Origin: Dokdonella sp.
Lineage (GTDB): Bacteria > Pseudomonadota > Gammaproteobacteria > Xanthomonadales > Rhodanobacteraceae
Direction: 5' to 3'
DNA length: 6,451 nucleotides
Assembly: GCA_030150315.1 (NCBI GenBank)
Contig: JASLGB010000422.1
Span: 1-6,451 of the forward strand
Program-made: the position numbers and the translations under genes
Shown: positions 1 through 6,451 of the stretch, in pieces
How the letters are laid out: each line of letters starts with the position of its first letter
Numbering within the stretch: position 1 is the first letter of the stretch
The notes under the pieces: generated by a model
Told to the model about the DNA's origin: nothing
What the model saw: only the letters and a program-made list of their open reading frames with translations
The model's database searches: none

Positions 1-1565
1 AGGATGTCGTGGTGGGCCAGTTCGATACGGATGCGGCACTGGAGCTGGTCGTGGCCTCGACGCCGGGGCAAGTCATCGACGGTGCCACGCATGCCGTCGA
101 GTGGTCCTACGCGGGTGGATTCGGATCCCGGCTTCTGGCCGGTCGCTTCGGTTCGGGAGACAAGCTCGGATTCGCTGCGTTCCCGGCGGCTGATCGGATC
201 CAGATCTTCCAGTCCCAACCTTACTCCCCGGTTTCGGAGATCCCGTTGCCCGAACGTTGGGTCACTGTGGCGGCGACCGTTCGCATGGTTCCCGGCGGGC
301 CGGACCAGATTGCTGTCGGCAATGCGATCTGGCCAACGCCGGTCACGATCTTCGATCCGCGATCATCCGCAATTCTCTATCGAACGAGTGATGACGGCCC
401 CCGGTTGGATATCAAAGCCATCGGAGCAGGCGATCTCGATGGCGATGGCCGCATGGAGCTCGTGTTCGGCGGCATGGACGTTGGCAATTCGAGCAGCCTT
501 CTGAAGGCGATCGATCTCGGAACTTCGGCTGTCGACTACGTCAAGCAGAATGTGCTGGGTCCGTTTTCGGCTCTGGCGCGGGGAGACCTGGATGGCAATG
601 GCAGTCGCAGGCAGATCGCGGTACTGAGTCGTGGCGTCGGGGACTACGACATCGGCCCGATTGTTTTCGTGCTCGACAGGGACACGGGAGCGGTGCTTCG
701 TTCCAGAGCCGTGGGTTCGCTAGATTCTTGGTCGTCATCGAATTCGCGCCTCGTGGTGGGGCAACTGGATACGGATGCGCAGGAGGAGATCGTCATTGCC
801 TCCGATGAGGCCTACGGCAGCTTCGTCATGGTGATCGATGGCCGCACTTTGGCGGAGCAATGGCGAGTCGGTGGCCGGGCGGGGACATCGGTATTGGGCA
901 GGTACGGGTCGGTGGGTCTCGGGCTGATCGATGTTGATGCGAATGGCAAGGACGATGTCGTCGTCGGGACGACCGATGGTCGCGTCGTCGTGCTGAAGGG
1001 TGAGAGCGGAGTCGTCCTGTGGACGTCGATAACATTGCCAGGTTCGGACTCTGGCGCTCTTACGGTGTTCAAAACTGGCGCAGGTTCGCCCCGTGTCGTC
1101 GTTGCGCGCGGAACGGGCTTGTACTTGTTCAACCTCTCCGATCATCTTCTCGTGGCAAGCGCGAGCACGACTGGCCCCACCTCAGCCATTCGCCAATGGG
1201 GCAGTGGTGCGGCGTGCCGGATCGCCGTCATGGATCGTGCTTCCGTCGCGACCCTCCATCATTGCGATACCCTGGCGGTAGTCGGGCAACAGTTGTTGCC
1301 TGAGGGAACGACCTTCTTCTGGCCACTGGATCCTGCCGGTCGCTTTCTCGCGGCCGCAGGGGGCTACCTGCAGGAAGTGGATGGTGGTGGAAACGCCTCC
1401 ATCATCAGCAAGCCGATAGGGCGGCGCCTTGGCCTAGGTAACCAGGGAATTGCCGACGTTGGCCCGGCGGGACGCACCGACGTCGTCATCGGCTCCGACT
1501 ACATGGTGACGAGGATCCAGGTGGCGTCGGAAAAACTGTTCGCCGACGGTTTCGACTCGCATTGA
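1..1565 (+). CDS. FG-GAP/VCBS-repeat secreted protein, 3' part (5' end outside window)
   Basis: The frame is already open at base 3 and gives 520 residues before the TGA at 1563-1565. The start, and any signal peptide, lie upstream; the GTG at 9 sits inside a repeat (DVVVGQFDTDA) and is not a credible start. Residues below are counted from the codon at base 3. Calcium-loop-like motifs of the FG-GAP/VCBS type recur: QFDTDAALELV (about 6-16), DLDGDGRMELV (from 144), DLDGNG (from 195), QLDTDAQEEIV (about 254-264) and DVDANGKDDVV (from 310). Degenerate copies lie near 47-60, 92-106 and in the last 40 residues (ADVGPAGRTDVVIG). Spacing of roughly 42-61 residues fits the blades of a beta-propeller, which is inferred. 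Proteins of this type are usually exported and act in binding or adhesion; no catalytic residues are visible. The protein ends in LFADGFDSH, a tail discussed under findings. Base composition is somewhat less GC-rich than in the next gene. The repeat family is fairly sure; the function is unknown. Confidence 0.85.
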   Translation, partial: DVVVGQFDTDAALELVVASTPGQVIDGATHAVEWSYAGGFGSRLLAGRFGSGDKLGFAAFPAADRIQIFQSQPYSPVSEIPLPERWVTVAATVRMVPGGPDQIAVGNAIWPTPVTIFDPRSSAILYRTSDDGPRLDIKAIGAGDLDGDGRMELVFGGMDVGNSSSLLKAIDLGTSAVDYVKQNVLGPFSALARGDLDGNGSRRQIAVLSRGVGDYDIGPIVFVLDRDTGAVLRSRAVGSLDSWSSSNSRLVVGQLDTDAQEEIVIASDEAYGSFVMVIDGRTLAEQWRVGGRAGTSVLGRYGSVGLGLIDVDANGKDDVVVGTTDGRVVVLKGESGVVLWTSITLPGSDSGALTVFKTGAGSPRVVVARGTGLYLFNLSDHLLVASASTTGPTSAIRQWGSGAACRIAVMDRASVATLHHCDTLAVVGQQLLPEGTTFFWPLDPAGRFLAAAGGYLQEVDGGGNASIISKPIGRRLGLGNQGIADVGPAGRTDVVIGSDYMVTRIQVASEKLFADGFDSH

Positions 1566-1578
1566 ACTCCTGTGTTCC

Positions 1579-1587
1579 AAGAGGCGG
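1579..1587 (+). promoter_or_regulatory. Ribosome binding site deciding the oxidoreductase start
   Basis: AAGAGG at 1579-1584, within AAGAGGCGG, lies 7 bases before the ATG at 1592. It supports that ATG over the in-frame TTG at 1562, which overlaps the stop codon of the upstream gene and would add ten residues (MNSCVPRGGP) ahead of a typical flavoenzyme N-terminus. Confidence 0.7.
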
Positions 1588-1591
1588 CCCG

Positions 1592-3184
1592 ATGACCGCA
1601 AGATACGACGCCATCCTCATCGGCGGCGGCCACAACGGCCTGGTCTGCGCGACCTATCTGGCCAGGGCCGGACTCAAGGTGCTGGTGCTGGAGCGCCGCG
1701 ACGTGGTCGGCGGCGCGGCAGTGACCGCGGAATTCCATCCCGGTTTCCGCAATTCGGTCGCGTCCTACACGGTGTCCTTGCTGCAGCCGAAAGTGATGCG
1801 CGACCTCGAGCTGGATCGGCACGGGCTGCAGATCGTTCTGCGCAAGGCGAACAATTTCCTGCCGCGGCCGGATGGTTCGTACCTGCTCACCGGAGCCGGC
1901 CGCACGCGCGAGGAAGTGGCGAAGTTTTCGCGCAAGGATGCCGACGCGCTGCCCGAATACGAGCGCCGGCTCGATGTGATCGCCGACGTGCTGCGCGCGC
2001 TGGCTTTGCAGCCGCCGCCGAACGTCAGCGACGGCGGATGGCTGAAGGCGCTGCCGGAGCTGGTGCGCGCCGGCAAGCTCGGGCGTCGGCTCGGTGCGCT
2101 GGACACGACGCTGCGAAACGACCTGCTCGACCTGTTCACGATTTCCGCGGCGGAGTACCTCGACCGCTTCTTCGAGAGCGAGCCGATCAAGGCCCTGTTC
2201 GGCTTCGACGGCGTGGTCGGCAACTACGCCAGCCCGTACACGCCCGGCAGCGCGTATGTGCTGCTGCACCATGTGTTCGGCGAAGTGAATGGCGTCAAGG
2301 GCGCGTGGGGGCATGCGATCGGTGGCATGGGTGCAATCACGCAGGCGATGGCGAAGGCGGCCATCGCCGCCGGTGTCGAGATCCGCACCGGCTGCGGCGT
2401 GCGCGAAGTCGTGGTCGAAAACGGGCGTGCGGTCGGCGTCGTCACCAGCGGAAGCGATCTGCTGCGCGCGCGCGCCGTCGTCGCCAACGTGAATCCCAAG
2501 CTGTTGTACGAGCAACTGCTCGCGCCGGCCGTGGTGCCGCAGGCGACGCGCGAGCGCATGCGCCACTGGCGTTGCGGATCCGGCACGTTCCGCATGAACG
2601 TCGCGCTCGATCGCCTGCCCGATTTCAGCGCGCTGCCGGGGCAGGGCGATCATCTGACGGCGGGCATCATCCTCGCGCCGAGCCTCGACTACATGGACCG
2701 CGCGTACCTCGAGGCACGCGCACACGGCTGGTCGCGCGAACCGATCGTCGAGATGCTGATTCCCTCGGCCCTGGACGATTCGCTCGCGCCGCCCGGCCAG
2801 CATGTGGCCAGCCTGTTCTGCCAGCACGTCGCGCCCGAGTTGCCCGGCGGTGCGAGCTGGGACGATCACCGCGAGGAAGTTGCCGACCTGATGGTCGCCA
2901 CCGTCGATCGCTACGCGCCGGGCTTCAAGGCGTCGGTGCTTGGTCGCCAGATCAAGTCGCCGCTCGATCTCGAACGCGACTTCGGCTTGATCGGCGGCGA
3001 CATCTTCCACGGCGCCTTGTCGCTCAACCAGTTGTTCAGCGCGCGGCCCATGCTGGGGCAGGCGGATTATCGTGGCGCCCTGCCGGGTTTGTACCTGTGC
3101 GGGGCCGGCACGCACCCGGGGGGTGGCGTTACCGGCGCGCCCGGGCATAATGCCGCAGGGGTTTTGCTGCGCGACCTGCACTGA
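1592..3184 (+). CDS. FAD-dependent oxidoreductase, PYROXD2/phytoene desaturase-like (COG1233)
   Basis: This complete 530-residue protein belongs to the amine-oxidase/phytoene-desaturase superfamily of FAD enzymes. The N-terminal dinucleotide-binding fold is clear: MTARYDAILIGGGHNG with the glycine-rich loop at residues 11-16, E34 at the end of the second strand (LVLERR), which should bind the FAD ribose, and VVGGAA at 38-43. A central GVKGAWGHAIGGMGA block (234-248) is followed by a second FAD-fold strand pair (EIRTGCGVREVVVENGRAVG, about 264-283). The C-terminal block LYLCGAGTHPGGGVTG (500-515), continuing to GHNAAG, is the family's closing FAD motif and resembles PYROXD2 more than the carotenoid enzymes CrtI or CrtN. 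Its length is normal for the family. There is no signal peptide, so it is probably cytoplasmic. The start follows an AAGAGG site, and the 26-bp gap after the upstream gene would allow co-transcription, though nothing links the two functions. No other carotenoid genes are in view. The substrate is unknown and cannot be read from the sequence. Confidence 0.9.
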   Translation: MTARYDAILIGGGHNGLVCATYLARAGLKVLVLERRDVVGGAAVTAEFHPGFRNSVASYTVSLLQPKVMRDLELDRHGLQIVLRKANNFLPRPDGSYLLTGAGRTREEVAKFSRKDADALPEYERRLDVIADVLRALALQPPPNVSDGGWLKALPELVRAGKLGRRLGALDTTLRNDLLDLFTISAAEYLDRFFESEPIKALFGFDGVVGNYASPYTPGSAYVLLHHVFGEVNGVKGAWGHAIGGMGAITQAMAKAAIAAGVEIRTGCGVREVVVENGRAVGVVTSGSDLLRARAVVANVNPKLLYEQLLAPAVVPQATRERMRHWRCGSGTFRMNVALDRLPDFSALPGQGDHLTAGIILAPSLDYMDRAYLEARAHGWSREPIVEMLIPSALDDSLAPPGQHVASLFCQHVAPELPGGASWDDHREEVADLMVATVDRYAPGFKASVLGRQIKSPLDLERDFGLIGGDIFHGALSLNQLFSARPMLGQADYRGALPGLYLCGAGTHPGGGVTGAPGHNAAGVLLRDLH

Positions 3185-3388
3185 CGCCGCCGTCGCGGCC
3201 GATGCAAGTGCCGAACGTGCGGCCATTCATCCCCGCAGCAGTGGCAAAAATGCGCGGTCAGTCCCGCGTTTCTTCCGGCATGCGAGAGCGGCCTTCCATC
3301 GCAAGCCGCGCCGCGAACTTCGCGGAGAGGCATCCGGATCGGCCGGCATTGGGCGCGCGGGAAAAACTCCGTGAATGTTTGTTAGAGT

Positions 3389-3541
3389 GGGTGGCTGACT
3401 CGCCAGCCCGTTGTCGGTAGCCTCCGACGATACCTCGCTACTCGGCAGGCCTGAACCTGCCGTCGCCCTGAATTGCGGTTCCAGACCGTACTATTCGGGC
3501 GCGCTTGTTGCGGGGTGGTTTCTCGCCAACAACGGTACCGT
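3389..3541 (+). promoter_or_regulatory. Inverted-repeat-rich putative structured 5' leader of the DUF11 gene
   Basis: Several inverted repeats follow one another. GGCTG 3393-3397 pairs with CAGCC 3404-3408. GTCGG 3413-3417 pairs with CCGAC 3424-3428. CGGCAGG 3443-3449 pairs with CCTGCCG 3456-3462 (seven perfect pairs, six-base loop). CGGT 3476-3479 pairs with ACCG 3485-3488. TTGTTG 3505-3510 pairs with CAACAA 3527-3532. ACGGTACCGT at 3532-3541 is a perfect palindrome. An alternative helix, GCCTCCGA 3420-3427 with TCGG-C-AGGC 3442-3450 (one bulged C), would exclude the second and third hairpins. I recognise no known riboswitch class; the hallmark motifs of c-di-GMP and cobalamin riboswitches are not apparent. 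The pairings are seen in the sequence. That they form an RNA regulator is inference, and chance pairing is easy at this GC content. Confidence 0.35.
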
Positions 3542-3548
3542 CGCACAA

Positions 3549-3554
3549 CAGGGG
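3549..3554 (+). promoter_or_regulatory. Ribosome binding site of the DUF11 gene
   Basis: CAGGGG lies 5 bases before the ATG at 3560 and fixes the start immediately ahead of a typical signal peptide. The first five bases could pair with CCCTG at 3466-3470, just past the strongest hairpin of the leader. That would be a possible way to hide the site, but a five-pair match is weak evidence. Confidence 0.65.
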
Positions 3555-3559
3555 TTGAC

Positions 3560-3667
3560 ATGTCTTCGAACAGATGGTTCGCGGTCGCGTTCTTGCGCTC
3601 GCTTGCCCGCAAGGGAGCCTTCGGGCTGGCCGCGACGCTTGGTTTCGCAAGCGGAACAGTATTTGCG
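3560..3667 (+). other. Signal peptide of the DUF11 protein
   Basis: These 36 codons encode a basic N-region, a hydrophobic core (GAFGLAATLGFASG) and a small-residue cleavage site, V-F-A followed by E-G. The N-region is longer than usual, with hydrophobic residues 6-12 ahead of the R17-K18 pair. The type is Sec/signal peptidase I: there is no lipobox cysteine, and no twin arginine for Tat export. Confidence 0.8.
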
Positions 3668-6451
3668 GAAGGCAGCCGAGACTTGTTCCCGGCAGCGGCC
3701 TCCGACTCGACCACGGCACGCGGCACGATGAGCGTGAGCAACAACGCGTACTTTCCCGGCGGCGTGGTCAGCGGCCGGCAGTTCCTCTACGTCTACGCTC
3801 AGGCCGGCGAGTACATCCTTCTCGGGTCGCGCAATCGGACTTCGAACGGCACCGGACCGATCCGGATCTACAGTCCGCAGAATTTCGGCAACAAGGGCGC
3901 AGAAACGATTCCTTCCGACGCTTCTGCCGTTTTCATCTGCAATGGAAATGGCGGGGCCAATACCGGCAATTCAAGCGGTCGCGGTCTTATTGCCAATCGC
4001 ACCCAGGAGCTGGCTGGGCCGCAGAGCGTCAGCGGCGCCAACGGCGGCGATACCAATCGCTATGCGGCCTGCTATTACCAAGCCCCAACGACCGGCATTT
4101 ATGGCGTGGCTTTCTTCGGTGGCAGCGGCACGTCCGGTTCTTCAGTCGACACTCCGGCAGCAGGCACGAGTGTCACGGCATGGGATGTGACCGTACGCAG
4201 CAGTGTCACGACCTCGCTGACCGACCTGAACGGGCGCGTGTTCACCTATGCGTGGGGCGTCAATACCGGTGGCAACAACTCTTCCGCCAATTTGACGGAT
4301 CGCGCCCGGCGCATCGCGACGCGGCTGTACTACGTCTCGTCCGATGGCTATCGCTACAAACAGGAATTCCGCGGCGTCGATCCGAACGCGGCTGCGTTCT
4401 ATGCCAACAGCCGCGGCTTCATCGACACCAATGGCGCACCGCTGTATCGCGATTTCCGTGGGGGCAGCCATACCGTGACTGGCGGTCGTTCCGGAGCCGT
4501 AGGCATCACTGCGCAGCGGCCGGAATACCCGATTTTCTTCAGCGACGTTTCGCCGGGCGGCCCTGGCGCGGCTGAAGTCAATCGCGTCTTGACCGCGCTG
4601 GCGATTCCGCAGGCACCGCTGCCCCCCGTATTGACCAATCCGAGCTTCGTCGGCAACGTGAGCGGCCACACCTCGACCGTCAATTCGGGTGGGCTTTTCC
4701 AGTTCGACACGGTCAATACGCTGACCTACGAAATCGTCATCAAGCGCGGCTTGGTGGCACCCGGCGTGGATGCCAATCACACGACCGGCTGTCTCGACAA
4801 CTACGATCCGGCCAACGTCTGCAATCGCGTCCTGACCGGCACGGCGTTGACCGGCAGCCATGCCGTGATCTGGAACGGCAGAGACAACAACAATTTTTCG
4901 TTTCCCGCCGGTACGTATCCGTTCCAGATCGTCGGTCGCAACGGTGAGATCCACTTCCCGATTGCCGACATCGAAGGCAACGTCAACGGCGGCCCGACAC
5001 TGACCAAGCTCAATGGTGCCAATGTTGGAGACACCACGGTCTATTTCGATGATCGCGGTTATCTCGCAGCCAACGGTGATGCGGTCGGAACGCTCAACGG
5101 GGCGTTGTGCGGTGGTGCCGCCGGTGCGGGTCAGCCGGCTCCCACGCCCGACTATTCGTTGATCGGCATCGACTCCAATGCGCATACCGGCTCCGGCGTC
5201 AACGCGCTGTACTACCGGCATTGGGGAACGACGGCCACCAACAATGCGGGCGCCGACTGCAGCGCGAACAATCAGTTCTTCGGTGATGCCAAGGGGCTGG
5301 ACTTGTGGGCCCTGGAGAAATCACAGGTTTATCAGCTGCCGATCGAAATCGTGCCGCCGAGCAACCCGGTCGACGTCGGAACGATGGTCAGCGTGACTCC
5401 GGCCGTGTTGCCGGGTGAGTCCGCCTACGGCACGTTCGTGTTCACCAATGCCGGCAGCGCCAACGCCAATGGCGTGACCTATGCGGTTGCGCTCGGCAAT
5501 CCCGCGGTTCCGGCCACCTGCCCGGCGAGCGTCAACTTCACGATGGTTCCGGCAGGCGTGACGCCGACCTATCGCGGCATGTCCGATCCCAATCCGGCGC
5601 TGCGCTGCACGATCACGTTCACCGGCATGCCGACAACGCTGACCCCCGGACAGACACTGACGTTCAACTTCAATTACGTCGTGGCGCTGAGCAACCCGGG
5701 CCCGATTCCGGTCGCCACCACGATCGCGGCCACCAACGAAACGCCGAACGCGCCGGCTCCGAACCAGGCCAGCGCGCAAACCGTCGTCGCCAAGCCGGTC
5801 ATCAGCGTCAGCAAGAGCTCCACACCCGCTTCGGGCACGGTGGTGGCGATCGGCGACACCATTACCTACACCATCAGCGCCACGATCCAGAACGCGCCGC
5901 TGACCTCGCCGCTGACGCTGACGGATACGTTGGGTACCGGCCTGACATTCGGCTCGGTGACCTCTTTCAGCCCTGGCGTGTCGTGCAGCGGAACACTTGT
6001 CTGCACCTTGCCCAGCGGCACGGCGACCGGCACGTATTCGGTGGTCTACACCGCAACGGTGAACTCCAGTGCGCCGGGGTCGGTTGGCAACAACGTCGTC
6101 GCGGCCGGCGGTGGCGGCGACAACCCGCCGAGCTGCGCGACGTGCTCGACCACGCATCCGCTGAACTCGGAGGTGACGGTCTCGAAGTCCTCGGACCCGG
6201 CCAGCGGCACGGCCGTGGCGGCGGGCCAGACGATCACCTACACGCTGACCGCAGTGGTCGCCAACGCGCCGCTGACCAGCGCGCTGGTGCTGACCGACAC
6301 GCTGAGCGCAAACCAGACCTTCGGTTCGGTGACCACGCCGGGCGGCTTCACCCCCGGCGGCACGGGCAACACGCGCACGTTCACGCTGCCGGTCGGCACG
6401 ATCGCCGGCACCTACACGGTGGTCTACACGGCGACGGTGAACACCGACGCG
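3560..6451 (+). CDS. Secreted DUF11-repeat surface protein, 3' end outside window
   Basis: The ATG at 3560 opens a frame of 964 codons with no stop up to the window edge. Residues 1-36 form a Sec signal peptide: basic N-terminal part (R5, R13, R17, K18), hydrophobic stretch 19-35, and probable cleavage after VFA (36). Residues 37 to about 420 are rich in Gly, Ser, Thr and Asn, are probably beta-sheet, and match no family I can name (QAGEYILLGS near 81-90 is typical of exported sandwich domains). Around 436-453, VIWNGRDNN followed by FPAGTY resembles the FlgD/CHU_C-type Ig motif. Residues about 604-745 look like a divergent DUF11/CARDB-like Ig domain. Residues 746-869 are a full DUF11 repeat (VSKSS-PASGT, ITYT, LTDTL, TFGSVT, VVYTATVN), and a second begins at 870. 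DUF11 proteins are usually large, exported and thought to act in adhesion or cell-envelope architecture; the precise role is unknown. No C-terminal anchor or sorting signal can be judged, as the end is missing. The gene stands alone after a 375-bp gap and so probably has its own promoter. Confidence 0.9.
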   Translation, partial: MSSNRWFAVAFLRSLARKGAFGLAATLGFASGTVFAEGSRDLFPAAASDSTTARGTMSVSNNAYFPGGVVSGRQFLYVYAQAGEYILLGSRNRTSNGTGPIRIYSPQNFGNKGAETIPSDASAVFICNGNGGANTGNSSGRGLIANRTQELAGPQSVSGANGGDTNRYAACYYQAPTTGIYGVAFFGGSGTSGSSVDTPAAGTSVTAWDVTVRSSVTTSLTDLNGRVFTYAWGVNTGGNNSSANLTDRARRIATRLYYVSSDGYRYKQEFRGVDPNAAAFYANSRGFIDTNGAPLYRDFRGGSHTVTGGRSGAVGITAQRPEYPIFFSDVSPGGPGAAEVNRVLTALAIPQAPLPPVLTNPSFVGNVSGHTSTVNSGGLFQFDTVNTLTYEIVIKRGLVAPGVDANHTTGCLDNYDPANVCNRVLTGTALTGSHAVIWNGRDNNNFSFPAGTYPFQIVGRNGEIHFPIADIEGNVNGGPTLTKLNGANVGDTTVYFDDRGYLAANGDAVGTLNGALCGGAAGAGQPAPTPDYSLIGIDSNAHTGSGVNALYYRHWGTTATNNAGADCSANNQFFGDAKGLDLWALEKSQVYQLPIEIVPPSNPVDVGTMVSVTPAVLPGESAYGTFVFTNAGSANANGVTYAVALGNPAVPATCPASVNFTMVPAGVTPTYRGMSDPNPALRCTITFTGMPTTLTPGQTLTFNFNYVVALSNPGPIPVATTIAATNETPNAPAPNQASAQTVVAKPVISVSKSSTPASGTVVAIGDTITYTISATIQNAPLTSPLTLTDTLGTGLTFGSVTSFSPGVSCSGTLVCTLPSGTATGTYSVVYTATVNSSAPGSVGNNVVAAGGGGDNPPSCATCSTTHPLNSEVTVSKSSDPASGTAVAAGQTITYTLTAVVANAPLTSALVLTDTLSANQTFGSVTTPGGFTPGGTGNTRTFTLPVGTIAGTYTVVYTATVNTDA
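5795..6166 (+). repeat. DUF11 repeat unit 1 (124 codons)
   Basis: This unit encodes residues 746-869 of the DUF11 protein. It runs from PVISVSKSS to the linker ending HPLN and is an immunoglobulin-like beta-sandwich by family. It holds a CSGTLVC pair (C809, C815) and a CATC motif (C859, C862) in the Gly/Asn/Pro-rich linker. DNA identity to the next unit is patchy but high in blocks, such as the shared AACGCGCCGCTGACC. Confidence 0.8.
6167..6451 (+). repeat. DUF11 repeat unit 2, cut by the window edge
   Basis: Residues 870-964 repeat the previous unit at a spacing of 124 residues (the lysine in VSKSS is K752 in unit 1 and K876 here). Shared blocks are VSKSS-PASGT, TITYT, NAPLTS, LTDTL, TFGSVT and VVYTATVN. 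The cysteine pair in the middle of unit 1 is replaced here by a Gly/Thr-rich stretch (FTPGGTGNTRTF). More units probably follow to the right. Confidence 0.8.

Larger units (their letters stand above)
3185..3559 (+). other. Intergenic region without a convincing gene
   Basis: This 375-bp stretch separates the oxidoreductase from the DUF11 gene. Short frames cross it (for example 3202-3420), but none has a ribosome binding site or a recognisable product. Just after the oxidoreductase stop is a GC hairpin (GCCGC 3186-3190 with GCGGC 3195-3199, four-base loop). A second perfect hairpin follows (CCGCGA 3311-3316 with TCGCGG 3320-3325). Neither is followed by a run of T, so no intrinsic terminator can be claimed. 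A possible -10 box (TAGAGT, 3383-3388) has no matching -35. If it is used, transcription would begin near 3395 and include most of the hairpin-rich stretch before the next gene. I assign no promoter with confidence. Confidence 0.6.

Noticed and set aside
2038..3150. A 370-codon open frame on the plus strand inside the oxidoreductase gene
   Set aside because: Its product is Arg/Ala-rich with no motifs, while the overlapping frame carries a complete set of FAD-binding motifs.
1592..3184. Naming the oxidoreductase crtI or crtN
   Set aside because: The C-terminal FAD block is closer to PYROXD2-type proteins and there is no carotenoid gene context, so a carotenoid gene symbol would overstate the evidence.
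3186..3199. A GC hairpin just after the oxidoreductase stop as a terminator
   Set aside because: The stem is only five pairs and is not followed by a T tract, so intrinsic termination is not supported.
1499..3226. A 575-codon open frame on the minus strand
   Set aside because: It lies opposite the whole oxidoreductase gene. Its product is a low-complexity Arg/Ala/Gln/His-rich sequence with no family motif, as expected from the complement of a GC-rich gene with biased third positions.
3202..3420. A 72-codon plus-strand frame in the intergenic region
   Set aside because: It has no ribosome binding site ahead of the ATG, no recognisable product, and runs into the hairpin-rich stretch.
3555..3560. 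A perfect TTGACA that could be a -35 box
   Set aside because: It overlaps the start codon of the DUF11 gene, and there is no -10-like sequence 16-18 bases downstream (TTCGCG is found there).
3574..4575. A 333-codon plus-strand frame near the start of the DUF11 gene
   Set aside because: It is out of frame with the DUF11 protein, Arg/Gln-rich and without a signal peptide. The frame from 3560 has a ribosome binding site and a signal peptide and stays open for 964 codons.
4142..6157. Long minus-strand frames (4142-5221 and 5321-6157) opposite the DUF11 gene
   Set aside because: Both are Arg/Asp/Val-rich complements of Thr/Gly/Ala-rich coding sequence and show no domain, start site or neighbour that would support them.
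5795..6451. The tandem repeats as a CRISPR or other non-coding array
   Set aside because: The repeat is in frame with a period of 124 codons, and conservation follows the protein (DUF11), not a short DNA unit with spacers.

Overview
The window suggests a high-GC gammaproteobacterium, most likely of the Xanthomonadales/Rhodanobacteraceae (Dokdonella/Lysobacter-like) type. The basis is GC-rich coding sequence (about 60-70 % in the few lines I counted by hand), a secreted protein ending in an LFADGFD-type tail that I remember from that group, and a large secreted DUF11-repeat protein. The taxonomic placement is inference. All three genes lie on the + strand.

Region 1 (1-1565) is the 3' part of a gene for an FG-GAP/VCBS-type repeat protein, probably a secreted beta-propeller. 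Its 5' end lies outside the window. Region 2 (1592-3184) is a complete gene for an FAD-dependent oxidoreductase of the PYROXD2/phytoene-desaturase-like family (COG1233). It starts 26 bp after the first gene and has a good ribosome binding site.

Region 3 (3185-3559) is a 375-bp intergenic region with no convincing gene. Its second half is dense in inverted repeats and may form a structured 5' leader. Region 4 (3560-6451) is an uninterrupted 964-codon reading frame that runs off the right edge. It encodes a Sec-exported protein: a signal peptide, a long N-terminal region I cannot name, a FlgD-like Ig motif, a divergent Ig/DUF11-like domain, and at least two tandem DUF11 repeats, the second cut by the window edge.

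The first and third genes are cell-surface or secreted proteins. The second is probably a cytoplasmic flavoenzyme with no partners in view, so I see no shared pathway. There are no tRNA or rRNA genes, CRISPR arrays, transposases or phage genes. I found no clear new system; the items most worth a second look are the structured leader, the conserved-looking C-terminal tail of the first protein, and the DUF11 surface protein.
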